64,000 bases of DNA from Xestospongia bergquistia (GCA_963965975.1 CAWYPL010000003.1:16358-80357), one strand, 5' to 3'. Positions 42,799 through 56,280 are shown, counted from the stretch's first letter. A program made the numbers and translations. Notes: a model not told the origin generated them from the sequence alone.

Positions 42799-43948
42799 CC
42801 GGCATGAATAAAATGCTTATATGGGACCTTGTGGATCTAACTACCTATGAAATTTTTTGCAGTTTTTTCTATGGATGTTACCTCATTAATTTTACATACT
42901 GTGACATTTTGTATATTTCACAATCAACAACAAACAATAATATGGTACAGACATTATTTGTGAAACAAATTGACCTATCCTTTACCTGGCCATGAAATTG
43001 TCTTCAGTTTTTGTGATGGATTAATAAGTGTCATCTCATAAATGGGGGATCATAGAGTTTTAGTCCAATTAATGGTTCAGCTGATGAATAACTCAAGTCT
43101 ACTTAAGTGCAGTTTCACTGGTATTTATTGATCAGCAGTAAGTCTACAAATCATTAATGTACAACTCACAGGTAAAATTAACAATCAATACCTGTTCCAT
43201 AGATCAGATACTAGCACCTGATTGGTTACTTGATACTCAGACCACAAATGTCTCAAAAGTGATCCATCTACTGCCAATAGGGCTTTCTGTAGGTCTCTGT
43301 AGCACATGCATGAATACAACACTCATGTCCTCAAGGTATAATATTCACTAGAGCCAAATGGTCAAGCCTAGGAGGCAGTCACCTAAGAGTATACATGCTG
43401 AAGGCCACATGTGGCCCCCAATTAAGAATGGAATGCTTATTTTATTGGTATGTTAATGGTACTGCATACTGCCTTTTATATTTACTTGTATATCATTGGT
43501 TGACTCAGTATGTGCATTTAAGACAGGTGACTGCACACTCAAGGTCAGCTTGAGGGCATACCAATAACTTACAAGATAGGTTTGCAATATTTTATTTGAT
43601 AAATTCTATATAGTGTAGAAGATAACATGGTAGTAAAACTACTTGGCATTTATATGTATAATTAAAAGAAATTGAACAAATGATAACTCTAAATGTAAAG
43701 TTATTTATTGATCATGGTAAAGTCACAGATATAGAGGTCATGTTCAAATATTGGTAACAACAATCAGGCAATGTCTTCATCTTCTGAGGTTTCTATTGTG
43801 CCTCCTTTTAAGCTGCTTCTGTCCTTTTAATGCCCACATGGGGCAATTGTGGTCTGGTGCAAATTCCTAGTGGATGCACAGGTCTTCCATTGAGGGGTGA
43901 AGGCAGACTATGTCATCTGGGTGTTGAGTGCTCTGGACAAATTCTACA
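42799..43948. other. No gene recognised
   Basis: AT-rich, no family-like frame, no clear repeat. Confidence 0.4.
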
Positions 43949-43957
43949 GGATGCTGG

Positions 43958-43959
<2 letters not shown>

Positions 43960-44013
<54 letters not shown>
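43960..44013. repeat. (AAT)n tail of SINE
   Basis: About 17 AAT units forming the SINE tail. Confidence 0.9.
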
Positions 44014-44014
<1 letters not shown>

Positions 44015-44439
44015 TTTAGGTACTTGATATAGTGCACTATAGAATACTTGAAGTATTATTGAATGCACTTCACATGTTTTCACTGCTCGGGCCACTTTCC
44101 ATTCTGTATCATTCAGTTTCTTGAGGGGGAGCCACCCCCTCCCAGATCAACTCCCTGGGGAGCATACAGGTCAGCCTCTCATGCAAGGCCATACCTCTTT
44201 TTTGTTCAGCCCTTCAGCACAGCACTTCGCACATTGACCTGCTCATAGATAGAAGGACGGTGGTTGGGCATATTCTGATGGACCACACATGTTCTTTTAT
44301 GTGCACCAGCCACATAGACATGACAGCACACAACCCAGCCTTTTTATGAGTTAGGTAGCACTCTGTGAACTCTTGTATGCTCATATGACATAAGCCATAG
44401 CAGAACACAGCAGGCATCACATCCTGGCAGCTGCCAGTG

Positions 44440-44512
44440 TAGCTTAGACGGTCACCCATCCAAGTACTAACTGGGCTTGGAGCTGCTTAACTTCAGTGAT
44501 CGGACTGTGAAT
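44440..44512 (-). ncRNA. 5S rRNA-derived promoter region of the SINE
   Basis: The minus strand reads GTCCGATCACTGAAGTTAAGC and GTTAGTACTTGGATGGGTGA, which are the box A and box C parts of the 5S internal promoter, in correct order and spacing. The 5' part of 5S is degenerate and the 3' end is missing, so it is not a 5S gene. Confidence 0.88.
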
Positions 44513-44956
44513 GGTTGCACCTTACCAACAAGCTCACTGCTGGATGCTGGATGACATGGCAAAGACTAGATATGACCAACAAATGTCAAGGAGCTCTTCA
44601 GTGCACTGGATATTCAAATGTTCCAATTTTGTATCATCAGGTTCACTATGGGCAGGAATCCTCTTGTCTTATGTTGCAGGAACTAGGAACAATTTTGCAT
44701 TTGTCTTTCTGATAGGGGTGTATTTGCTTGTTGGTGATGCTCCAGATGAGCACAAGATGGCACAGTAGAACTACTCAATATGTTCTGTAATGAACTTTAA
44801 GGTATAATGCATGATGAAGCTATTCACATTTATGATAAGTCTTGCTGTGTAATAGTTTTGGTATGTGCATGTCACCAGGACCTTTACTCTAGCTTATTTA
44901 TGTTTCCAATATAAACATGCTAAGGAGTGTTATCTAATGGTAACTGTGGCAGAAAA

Positions 44957-44959
<3 letters not shown>

Positions 44960-45029
<70 letters not shown>
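44960..45029. repeat. (AT)n microsatellite
   Basis: About 70 bases of pure AT. Confidence 0.97.
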
Positions 45030-45031
<2 letters not shown>

Positions 45032-45650
45032 TGTCATGTTTAAAGTAATCTTTTATACATGAAGGTTCAGGATCAAGGTAATTGTTTGTTTGCTGCTTCC
45101 AGTGGGAGTTCTTTAGGGAAGCTGACTGAGGTATTTTATTTTTACTAACATTATTTTACATATGAAATGGTTTGTCACCAAGAAAAATAGTTATGATTTA
45201 TTTGTGAGGCTGGTGATTGAATAAAGGGGATGCAAATGTATTGGCACAAAAAAATGAGAGATCAGAGTGAACTGTCTCTCTCAGAAGTACCCATATGTTA
45301 GTTGGCATCATGTTTATAGTTGTAATGTAACCATTTTTATATTTCTATTTGAAACAATATTTCTACTATTTTTGTATATATTGATCAGAATTGTTGAGGT
45401 ACTGAGGTAGCTTTATAAGTCAGGACTAACAAGGACTATTCAGCTTAGTGTAGGGAGTTGTAGTTTTAGTGAGAATTTAATGCAAAGAATGTGATTTACT
45501 TGAAGCACTTACATGTGATGGCATTATCCCTCTTTATCATGAAGGTATTAGAGTTATATACCTATTCTGGAGGTAGTAGCTGCAGTGACCCTATTGCCAA
45601 TGGGGCATGCCAGTTCCCCTGGTGCCAATGAAGTTGGTTACATTTTAAAG

Positions 45651-45659
45651 ACACACACA

Positions 45660-45712
<53 letters not shown>
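45651..45712. repeat. (AC)n/(AT)n microsatellite
   Basis: Short AC run followed by about 50 bases of AT. Confidence 0.95.
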
Positions 45713-45715
<3 letters not shown>

Positions 45716-46975
45716 GTCTCATTTGAAAACCTTTTTCCTGTGTCTCCAACCCATGCACATATTTGTTAAACATATGTGGGCACATCTTGGTAGGTTGCCT
45801 ACCTGACATTGGTTGTTAGGGTCAGAATTGCTGTCTGGTTGCATGTACACATGCTTGGGAAGTATATCTCCCTCTGACACATGCACATACTTCCAGATGT
45901 GCATCCGGTGTGGGATTTCCTGGTATATCTGTATCCCTTTTTAGGTTAGTTTGAAGCTGTATATATATCTAATATATGTATGACCACTCTTTGTATTAAA
46001 TGATTTTTTATATCCTTTTTTGCTGAAAAGATGTTTGGCTGTTTGAAAAGGTGAAAGTTACTTCTTTTTATCTGTTTTATGGAAACCTGAACAACATGTC
46101 CCATTCAGCCATGATATGTGTCGTGAGTTGTATCTTAAATTTTACTACTAGATGGGATAAGGATCTGCTATCACTTGTAAAGATATATTGCTGGGTTTGT
46201 GACTTTTGTAAAGGAAACCATGGAATATTGTGTAATTCTGTTTTGTTTTGTAGACTTCCATAGCTGATGGAACTTGTAATTATTGCTTTTATTTATGTTT
46301 TTAGCAGGACAAATGGTTGGTTTTTCTGATTTTTCTAGTTTTTGTCTGGTATTTAAGTTTGAAGTGAAACACTCCTGTTTTAATTTAGTTTTTAAGTAGG
46401 GTTGGGTTTCCATCAGTAATGTAGAAAAGATAGGGCATATATAAAGTGCACTCCTTTCAATGGCCTTGATTATTTGTTAAATTCTGGGGTGGGTATTGTT
46501 TTTATGATCAAATTGAATTGCCAAAATTATACAAACTTTCAATTGAGGGAAACATGATCATTATAAAATTTATTCATTTATTACTCAATTACTCAAGTGG
46601 AGATCTGATGATTGTACATGCCAATACCCAATGTTATTATGCTATTAATTGATTAATGGGTATTGGAATTGAAAGCAAAATAAGAAAGGAGATACCTTCA
46701 GATCTTTGTGCTAAGGGTCTCACTTACAGTAGTGTGCCATTAGGGATAACCATTAGAAGCAAAGTATGCTATATCTAAGATCTAATAATTACTGATGTGG
46801 ACAGTAAGTTAATTTAAGATAGCTAGAATGTTTTATAACTACTTTCAATGTTCTGTGTAGCAATATGGGTAACTGGCTGGTAGATCTTTTATTGCTTTAT
46901 TACCTAAGTTTTGACTTTATTGGGGGGAGTATGGGTCATTTACTTTTATGGTTAAAGGTGTTAATTATTGAGGGG

Positions 46976-47586
46976 TTACTTTATGTGGCCACAAATTGCA
47001 GGGATGAGAGGGATTCCTTTTGCTTGATTCATTTCATTTCTTACTGTTAAAGTAGTGTCAATGTCTGGATGAACATTGGGTAACATGTGCTGAGAGCTAT
47101 TATTCCTGCATCTTCCTTGTGTTTTCTTTTGATTTTTTCTTTGAATTTGGGCCAGTGTGGATGTTTTATTAGATTTCATTTGTGCATGGCATCATGCATG
47201 GCTCACACTTGCTTGTCAAGGGGGAGGGTCACTTGTAGATCAGTGAATTTGGGAAGAGGGTGTCTGTATGTACATGGCAACCTCAACTGTGATACATCAG
47301 GAATTTGTATGTTCATGTTGTCACAGGAGAATATGAATTTTATATGTGAAATGTTAGCAGATTTTAGGGATCCATCTGGGAATTTCAGAGTAATTTCTCC
47401 AGCACTATCTGGTTTTCTATAACGTGTCCAGGTAAAAATTAGCTTCCCAAGTAGACCATGCCTCATACTTGCAAATTGACTCTTTTTGGCATATTTTGTG
47501 AATTGTTTATCCAGTCTTTCTTTCATGAGCTTGGCATTATATGCAGTGGGGTTCCACATTTCCCTTACTGATGTTATGTAATGCAA
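46976..47586 (-). pseudogene. pol: F integrase C-terminal-like frame
   Basis: A 127-residue open frame with NAKLMKERLDKQFTKYAK and GEITLKFPDGSLKSANISHI. A fold with basic residues and a beta-rich end suits an integrase C-terminus, and its place after RNase H agrees. I am not certain of the assignment. Confidence 0.45.
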
Positions 47587-48590
47587 TGCCTTGCTATCTC
47601 CTACATATCACAATTGTGGTTTCAGCACATTGCATAAGGGTGTGATTTCATCTTTTCCAAAGACAGGATAATGTCACTGATCTGTAGAAAATCATGAACA
47701 ACCTTTGTTGTATGATGGTGCTAATGGCAATAATTCATCCCATTACATATCTGATAAAACATGTTTTCTGATACATGTTTTCAGAAAATTATGTACATGT
47801 TCTATCCTTGAATTTCCTTGGGATAATGAGGGCTTGAGAATTCATGACAGCAACCTAGTACCTAGGCTACTTTTCAAACCATTTTGTTTGTTATTTCAGA
47901 TCCATCATCTGATATGAACTTGGTTGATCCAAAGATTGAAACAACTGACCTGAGGAAGGTAGTTGAAACTGAGTCTGGCATTTTATTTGGTATTTACATA
48001 GCTATTATTGATCCTGATAATTGGTCCAGGGCAGTCAATACAAATTTGTGACATGATTGTGTAAGTGCATACTCTCTTATGAGATGAAAATTTATACTGT
48101 TGAATAGTCTGGTTGCAGTAAATTAGTGCAGGTAGGCATACCTGGTAGATTACATGTTTTGTTGATTCATTTAACAAAGTGCTTTATGTGGTCATTTATA
48201 CTTCCTTTTAGATTGTTCCAGTAGTAATATCTCATATTTTCTTCAGCAGTTTAGTTGAGCCTACATGACTCTCTTTGTCATGCATTTCACTAGAATGGTC
48301 ACAACTAAGGATTGTAGTTCAACTAGAACCTCAAATATAAAGCTTTCATTCATGGCATTTTGGTAAAGTGTGTCATCCTTTACTATAAACTTTCTTGTTA
48401 TAGTTTCTACTTTCTTTTCCAAAAGTGTTAATATATTTTGTCAGAATGAATCTGCCTTTTGTAATGATGCAACATTTAGATTCCTTTTTATGTATATTGG
48501 CAAAGACATCCATGGGGCCTACCTGATGAGTTTCAAGTGGATTGATAGTTTTATGTGAAACACTTTCAACTTCTGATGGAGTCACATTTC

Positions 48591-50032
48591 TTATGTTTTC
48601 TGTGACATAAAGTTTGACAGGAGGTTCTTCCTTAAACATGTTTTTGCAAAATTCATATCCTTCATCTTCAAAGGGTGATTTTCAGTGAGGACTAAATGTA
48701 GAAGAGGAAACATACAGTCAGTCAAAATGTTTTGAGAGCCTGAATTCCATTTAAAATGTATGTCATAATTGCTGAGCTCAAAGATCCATGGTCTAGCTTG
48801 TTTTTTTGTGTTGGAAAACAGGTAATTTTCAAGGTGCTTACAATCCAATTTGAGGATCAGTTTTGCACCCTATAGGTACATTGCCATCTTTTTATGCATT
48901 GGTATATGGGGTAAGCCTCCTTGACTTGGGATGGGTATCATGTTTCTGAAACAGTAGGTGTGCCACTGATGTAGGTCATGGGTAATATGTGATGTCACTT
49001 ACATCACTTGGCCCTTGTCTGTCTTTTATCAAAATGCCACCATAATGATATATGCTGACATCACAATAGAGGTAGTATGGTTGAGTGATGTGAGGATAAG
49101 CCAGTATTAATATGTTAAGTACACACTCTTTCAAGTAATTGAATGCATTTTGGCTTTCCTCCATCCAAATGAATAACATTTTTTGTCAAGTGAGTCAGTG
49201 GTCTTGTCATATCTGGCAAGAGAGGAACAAATTTCCTGTAATAACTCCTTGACAGATGTCAGTCTTCTATGATTTGCATTGCTTCAATTTTGTCTTTCAT
49301 AGGTCAAATGCCTTCTGATTAGATACTTCAACCTAGGCAGTGCATTTCCCTGGTGATTAACAAACCTTTTTGTCCTTCAGCTCATGATCTACTTCTTTAA
49401 GTTTTTTGGAAAACTACTTGTAGATGCTTCAGATGTTCTTCAGAGCTGGAGTAAGCAATTATGTCATCTAAGTAGTAGAGGATAAAATGTAAAGTCAAAA
49501 ACAATGATAAAATTAATTTTGAAAACATGTTTGGTGCTTTCCCTTAGGCCACATGGTTATCTAGTAAATTCATATTCACCCAAAGCCACTACAATGGCTG
49601 ATTTTGGTTTTGGTTCTTTTTCCAGGGCAATGTAATAGTGTCCACATCTTAGATCAAGTACTGTGGAAATTTTGTTGCTGCTTAGAAGGTAGTAGATGTG
49701 CTCCAGCCTGAGGAGGGGGTAGAGGCTTATAACACTTAATTCTTTGCCTTACTAGCTGTGGATTTGGGTGTCAATTCATTGATTCATCTATAATAAATAT
49801 GACAGACATTTTTAATAAATCCCCTTTTCACATTTGTTTTATGATGCTGTGTATGAAAACCTCCTTGATTTCCCCCTGAAGTATATATGTCCATGGTACA
49901 CATTTCATTCCTCTGACTGGCCACAAGTAAATCTCTCCAATATCCTCTTTCAGCCAATGAACTTCCAGTTAATTGCCTCCCAAAAACTATTAAAGCAAGG
50001 TACACTACATTTTGGGTTGTGTGGCCTTCCAC
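48591..50032 (-). pseudogene. pol: F reverse transcriptase and RNase H
   Basis: The RT catalytic motif YYLDDIIAYS is complete (YYLDD codons at 49463-49477). Downstream on the minus strand are a thumb/RNase H frame (49179-48976, with WMEESQNAFNYLKECV and YLYCDVS) and an RNase H end (48848-48591, with WIFELSNYDIHFKWNSGSQN). Multiple frameshifts separate them. Confidence 0.75.
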
Positions 50033-50295
50033 TTCTTTCTACAGAGTTGCCTACAATAGCCTACTGACCATTTCCCACTCTATTTTCTTTATATCCTTTC
50101 TGATCCTATCTCCTATACAGTCTCAAACAGATGCTGTTTGTACTTGCCAATGAAATACACAAAGTCAAGCTGCAGAGAAATGCATCTCTGATTTGATGCA
50201 TGGAGCATAAACATATCAACTGAAATAAAAGGACATTTAAAAGGGTCAATATTCTTCTGCCTTTTCATCTTGGATACCAAGCAGCAAACAAAAAA

Positions 50296-50983
50296 TGTTA
50301 TGTAAGGTAGTGGGGTATATTCTTTGTATTACACTTACAAGATACCTCAATCTTGTCTTCTATTACATATGTCTAAGGGTTGGTTGTGATTAGAATGTTA
50401 TTCATATATTATGCACTGGTGTTTTCACCACCCCAAACAACTACCACTCACCTTTGGGTTCCCTTGCTCTCAAAACTTGTGCTTTTATACTATGGTTAGA
50501 ATAAGGACTAACTACTGTCTCACACTTAAACACTCTTTATTATATAAAATCTAATAACAATATAATTAATAAACACTCACTATATAATGTTGATATTTAG
50601 ATACTTATCTGTATCTTTAATTTACATTCTCTTAATATTAACCTTGTATTCATATGTTATAATTATGTCTCATAGATGAGGTGCATTTGAATTCTTTTAG
50701 AGAGAAACTGGTACTTGATTGAATTCCTTTTCTCACTTGTCTCCCTCTCTGTTGAGAATGTGCAAGGTAGTTCCTTATATAACTGAACCTTGTCTATTTT
50801 AGGGTATAGATATAATATCTATTTTAGTACATTATATATTTTTCTATCCTAACATGTTCATAGAGAAGGAAAAATATCTCAAGTCATAGTTCTAATGCTT
50901 GAGTGTAAATGTCAGTGCCATACCATTTCACTATATTTTTGTAAATACAATTCTATCTCAAATATGAAGTATGTTATATAACA
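50296..50983 (-). repeat. 3' LTR of E
   Basis: A 688-bp copy of 62892-63580, with the same TGTTAT...ATAACA ends. AAAA precedes it (50292-50295) and follows the other LTR (63581-63584). Confidence 0.93.
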
Positions 50984-52390
50984 TTTCTATTGGGGAAAAT
51001 TATTTTTACTTCATGAATGAATATGTTTTACATGCAATCATGAAATACCCACTGTATCTCAGTTGCACAGATGTAGAAACCCATAAATAATTTTCCTAGT
51101 AATGCAATCATAATAAATTTGTAACTGAAGATATGTTTGCACACTAAAACATGTTGAGCTTAAAGAATGTATGTGTATCTTGCATGCATCTGTTTTCTGT
51201 AGGCAGTGGCATACTCCTTTCTTTCATTGTGTAAAATAGTAACTTTAAACATTTGGATATATTTGAACTTTATTTAGCTTTAAACTAGACTTTTGCTCCA
51301 TTGACTTATTTAAAGAGTAATTCTGTCACAATTATGAAAATTTTCAAAAAAATTATCATCATTGCTTTATAATATATCTGGCAACCTTGTGGGTGCTCGT
51401 GTTCACAGTAAATTAACAAATGAACATGCAGATGACCAATATCACACATGGTAATATTGATGATTATCACATGCACTGGTCTACTCTTTCAAGTGTTCTA
51501 CTTCATTTTGGATGTTACCTTCCTAGAATTCACATAGGTTCCCATTTTCTACTGGTTTTTTAAAGGTGTTGGCATTTTGTTTATCTCCTTTCATTATTTC
51601 TTGGAGTTTATTGCAAAATTTTGCTTGGACATTAAATTTTATTGTGCTCAGGAAGAATTTTGTCATCTTGATAATCTCTGGGTGAAGTGCTTATGGTATG
51701 TATCATCTATGAATTCAATTATTGTTTTTATTTATCATCCTGGATATCATTTAGGCTAGGCAGTATTGCAATGCTCATACTTATCATATTTACACTACAT
51801 ACCTCCAATGCCTTGTATCTGTTTTATTGTTATTTGTGTTATCTTCTGTTGACACCTCTCAAGAATCATATTTGGGCACTGTAGTAAATATGAGCACTCT
51901 TTAATACCAAATGCTCTTACCATATCTTTACAATTAACAATGATAAGAAAACTGGAATGCATGCTTCTCCTAGATAATCAAAAAGTATGGAGTTTGTAAG
52001 TCTCCTCTCTTTTGTTAATATTTTCTACTGGTAATATACTCTGATTAAATAAAATACACTCCTGATTTGTATTAACAAACTCATCCTGTCTTAGATATGC
52101 ATAACGAATTTTGTCCATAAATTAATGAGAACCTGTGATCCATGCAAACTGACATATGTACATAAAACATATTAATTTTAAATTATTTCTTAGGCTAATT
52201 GTAACATACATAGTGTTACTCTAGAATGACCCTTATGAAATATTTTCTACTATAACTAACACTTTTCCACACTTGGATTAAATAAATTCATACTCTGAAA
52301 ATGTCCTTATTAGGCATAATAACTGAGGCCTGAGAAGTCTGAACTTGTGTTGCTTTCCTCATTGCTGAGTTGTCCTACATATATTTTCTG
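50984..52390 (-). other. E 3' untranslated region
   Basis: About 1.4 kb of AT-rich sequence between the post-env stop and the 3' LTR, no gene seen. The purine tract next to the LTR is weak (AATAGAAA). Confidence 0.55.
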
Positions 52391-53300
52391 TCATTCCTCA
52401 TAATCTTTTCCCTCTTGTTGGTCTTTGTCTGTACCAATGTCTGTCTTCTCCTGAGTTGTAGTCTTTCCCATTTCTTCTGTTGTGGGTGGTGGTATTAGTG
52501 AGTTGGCTATCTGGAGCATTTCCTCTTGTGGGTAGTCTGGGTCTAAATTCAACTTGTCTCTATTTATTTTATCTATTTCCTCTGGTTTAGAGTCAGGGTG
52601 TATTGAGGTGAGGGCAAGATCCAGTCTGGCATAAGGTTTGTCTCCCCTCCTGGTTTCTGTGTTTTTGTTTGTGCCCCAGTCCAATCTCTGTCCATCCAGT
52701 CTGATTCTTGGAGTGAGGGATGCTGAGCAGATTGCTTGCAAAAGTGACACATTGGTCCAAATCTATCACACACTTTGACTGAAAGTGGCACCTTCACTTT
52801 GTCTGATTCTGGCATGTCAATATTAGTTACTATTAAGTCCAAAGTGTTATGTCTTTTCATCTTCATAGGGTTATACCTTGCTTTATTAGACCACCTGGCT
52901 CTAATTTTGCCAGGAGCCCTCTTTCTTGGGTTAGTCTGTGTAACTGGAGGGGTTGAGAACTGAAAGAAATTACCTCATTGTAAGACTTTCTCATCTCTCT
53001 GTTCATCCTTATATGCTTGAATTTTGTGTCTCAGGGAGGCAAATGGTGTCACCTTAATCCATGTGGTGAATATAATGGACTCCACACTGTGGTCTTTTCT
53101 GTACAGGTAAATTCCCTAAACTATCTGTACTGTCAGTTCTACATCCACTGTGTCTGTCAGTAAGGTCATCCTAAGTGACCCAAAGAGGAAATTGCAAATA
53201 GGGCTGATTTCACATGCCATTTCTGTAATGATAACTTTTAATTTTAAATATTATCTGTTTGAAAATCTTTTGATGCTAGTGTAAACCAATTAAATCCTTG
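52391..53300 (-). pseudogene. E post-env reading frame (unknown function)
   Basis: Two overlapping frames at 52866-52573 (KRHNTLDLIVTNIDMPESDK, CDRFGPMCHFCKQ) and 52750-52391 (ARLDLALTSIHPDSKPEE, then an acidic Gln/Lys/Thr tail) form one reading with a frameshift near 52600. Upstream (53300-52870) are coding-like pieces such as IYLYRKDHSVESIIFTTWIK. It occupies the same place as the post-env frame of the D family. No domain recognised. Confidence 0.5.
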
Positions 53301-53489
53301 CTTTATCATTAGATGGAAGAGTAATGGCTCGCTCTCCATCATGTGTCTAACTTTAAAACTTTAACTTTATCTTGAAATTTTATAGTTACTTACTTTGGTA
53401 AATTAATTACATTTCCATTAAACATTACCTTCATCTCTTTCAAATCTACTTCTGGGATATCCCAAATGTAATGTTTCTTTAACTTTACC

Positions 53490-55860
53490 TTATCTGGTGT
53501 CAATATTCCTGTAATTTTGAATAGATGATTGCTTCCTGTGGTTTTCCATAATTTTATTGGTACATAATATTGTATGTCTCATATAAAAAAGCACTATTTT
53601 AACTGCATTTGAGAATAACTGTCCTCTCCATAATTTTATCCTTCTAGTTTGCAAGATTGTGAAAAGTACTAATCTGAAAATAGAAGCACTTAAAGCTAAG
53701 ATTATATAAAACTGGGGTGTGCAATTGCTCGCAATGTTAATATCATGTTTCATTGCTGATGTGCCTACTTCTTTTACTTGTTGAAGTGCAAGACTGGCTA
53801 CCAGTGTTCTTAATTTATTGTGTTTGCACAGCAAATATAGTATTATTATTGTAGCTTTAGCTGATATTATTGTTGTGGTAAATACAAATATGCCTACGTT
53901 CAGATTGTTAGTGAAGAAATTTTTGTTAGTGGATTCTAGATTCATAGTATCATGCCTTTCTTTTAGATCAAAAATTTCATTCTTCTGCTTATATTGTGAA
54001 ATATAATTGTTGAGTGTTTGAGGGCTGACAATAAATTTTTATCAAATCTCATGTCATTAAGAAAAAATGGCAGAGTATGTTTGGATGTAGTTTTGTTAGT
54101 TAATATTGGAAACAGTAGTGTTTCTGTGAGGTTAAATTGATCTATATAATTTACAAAGGCTGTATTTACCATAACATTCATAACTAAATTAGAATTGGCA
54201 TGTTGATATGCAGCTAAAGATTCTAATAGGAAATTATTTTCCACTTCAATGCAACAGTTACAAAGTACACTCCTGTTGGCAAGTACATATGAGTTACTTG
54301 GAATTTTAATAGGAATATCATTATCAACAGTGTAGATTATGTGCTTATCATCAGGCCAATTTGCCAGTATTATTTCATTCTCTCCATCAAGAACTATAGG
54401 TATTACATCTGTTTTATTGTAGTAAAATTTGAATCCACAGTTTTGTTTTATAATTTCTGTATCTAAGTCAAAGTAAATTGCACTTTTTCAGCTATACCTA
54501 GATTTATGTCTAACTACAAAAAGTTCTTTCCAGTAAAATTCATATCCTATTTTCCTGCATGTTGCTAACTCCTGTTGTCTAATGTTTATATATTTACATT
54601 TCACTATTTAATGCTATGTATGGTATTGTGATTTGCAGCTGTGTGTATGTGTTTGCCTTAGTGTTTTGATCTATGACTGGTACTGGTACTGTTTATCAGT
54701 TGATATAAAATTAATGGCTGTTGTTTGTATGGCTGGATGAATATTGGAACCTTAATGATTAGATTTCTTTTCCTATCTATGTTGAAAGTTACTCATTTCA
54801 TATCATAGTACAAATGTAATCATTTTATGACTATATCATAGTCTGGGTTTGTTTTAATCAGTGTTTCCTTTACCAATGCTATGATTTCCTTTGGTTTTAA
54901 TGGTGTGATTAATGAAATAACCTTGAGATAACCTTCAGCTAAAATTCTAATTGCTTTTGCATATTTGTGTAGTTGTGAAATAAATTTGTTGTACATTTCT
55001 ATATATTTGTTCTTTATTGTTCACAAATACAGCATTGAGTTAATGGCATAATGTTGTACACAATGATCACCACGCATTTGAGAATAATATTCATAAGCTT
55101 AGGTTATCTGTCCTGCAAATAATTTTTCATACATGGATTGTCTACTGTTTATTGCATGTACATTTCTGTAAGTTTTTTCTACCCAAAGTATTTTCCAAAT
55201 GTATGGGTCTGTTTCTCTGTATTACTACCTTTGAGGTCATTGTGGGTATAGCTTTATGTCTCCTATTATGTAGGAAGCTAGTGATTCCCTCATATGCTAA
55301 ACTACAAATCCTGAAATTATTGTACTAAAATCCTTTTGTGCTCTTTCTACCTTCATAAAATTTTGGTAAAATCAAATCTACTTCATTCTTTAATATATGG
55401 TGAGCAGTTTTGTTTTGCACCTTAATCTGCCTTTTGTAAAAAGCCATGTATGGTCTAAGTTTAATGCAATAGGTAACCAAATCTTTTATATGTCTTTTAA
55501 TTTCTTCATTATTATTATCATCCTCATTTTCTAAATATCTACATTCCCCATCATAATTTATTGGTGAAAGGTTTAGATCATCCATTGTTGGAAAAATAAA
55601 TTTTGTCACTACATAAAATCTATCAAATGAATTAGGTATTATTCCCTCATATTTATAATTAATTCCATAACAAAATTTCAGAATGTTTTTCTGTAGTCCT
55701 GGTTTAATTTCAATAGAAGTGTACCTGTAAATGTAACAAATAAAATTAAGCAAACAAAAATATGAGTAAAATTTTATCTTACCTTAGTGTAAATTCAAGT
55801 GCACTGAATTTCAACAAATTGCTGAGCTGAGTGCAAAGTTTTGTTAGAGCTCTCAAGTGT
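53490..55860 (-). pseudogene. env: E envelope-like gene
   Basis: Post-pol frames at 55753-55325, 54244-53963 and 53945-53490. The last has a hydrophobic segment (NVGIFVFTTTIISAKATIII) followed by a Lys/Arg stretch, a candidate membrane anchor, and a second hydrophobic stretch (FYIILALSASIF). The middle frame contains possible N-glycosylation sites (NLT, NKT). Location and membrane features support an envelope glycoprotein, class unknown. A candidate 58-bp intron lies at 55725-55782. Frameshifts and a stop-rich stretch (55320-54250) break the gene. Confidence 0.65.
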
Positions 55861-56280
55861 CTTGGTGAATGTCTTGAAGAAGACTGGGCTGATAGGAAAA
55901 ATATGCTGTCTTTTATTTGCTATACTTTCCTGGGAAACCTGGGAAATTCCTAAGAGTTTGTTAGAATCTATGTCCTAATATGGGTACTGAACACTAAACT
56001 ACTGGCTATGAAGCTGTTCAAATGAAGAAAGAAAGAAAAATGTAGAACAGTTTTCCTGTACTATCCACCAATTTTAGTAACTATTTATAGTCTATCAACC
56101 AAATTCTGTGTTGAATATGCAAACTACTTGTCACTCTTAGTAGTGTAGTAATGCCCATTGTATCCCTGGCTTCTACTCTGCTTCTATCATTCTACCTTTG
56201 AATATCTGAGTACATGTTAACAAATTATCAATAAAAACTATAAGTTAAGTTTGTGAATTCAAGAAATTCTAAAATATTTC

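Larger units (their letters stand above)
43960..44541 (-). mobile_element. 5S rRNA-headed SINE
   Basis: An 11-bp duplication, GGATGCTGGAT, lies at 43949-43959 and 44542-44552. On the minus strand the element has a 5S rRNA-derived head (44512-44440), an unrelated body of about 400 bp and an (ATT)n tail (44013-43960). The last body bases before the tail (CAAGTACCTAAATATT) resemble LINE-type 3' ends. Movement would depend on a LINE partner. Confidence 0.88.
44553..46975. other. No gene recognised; simple repeats
   Basis: Contains the two (AT)n tracts listed separately. CCAATACCCA and TGGGTATTGG form an inverted repeat at about 46620-46665. No coding match. Confidence 0.45.
46976..50295 (-). mobile_element. 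Decayed Ty3/gypsy pol F
   Basis: Minus-strand pol fragments in order: RT around 50032-49300, RNase H around 49179-48591, integrase-like pieces around 48300-47980, and an integrase C-terminal-like frame at 47586-47203 continuing to 46976. No LTR was found. Element E starts at 50296 on the same strand, so E may have inserted into F, but the continuation beyond 63580 is not recognisable. Confidence 0.65.

Noticed and set aside
43913..44095. Poly-Tyr frame
   Set aside because: It is the translation of the (AAT)n tail of the SINE.
44440..44512. Functional 5S rRNA gene
   Set aside because: The 5' part is degenerate and the 3' end is replaced by SINE body; the flanking duplication encloses a larger retroposon.
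44865..45062. 65-residue frame of alternating Ile-Tyr
   Set aside because: It is the translation of the (AT)n microsatellite.
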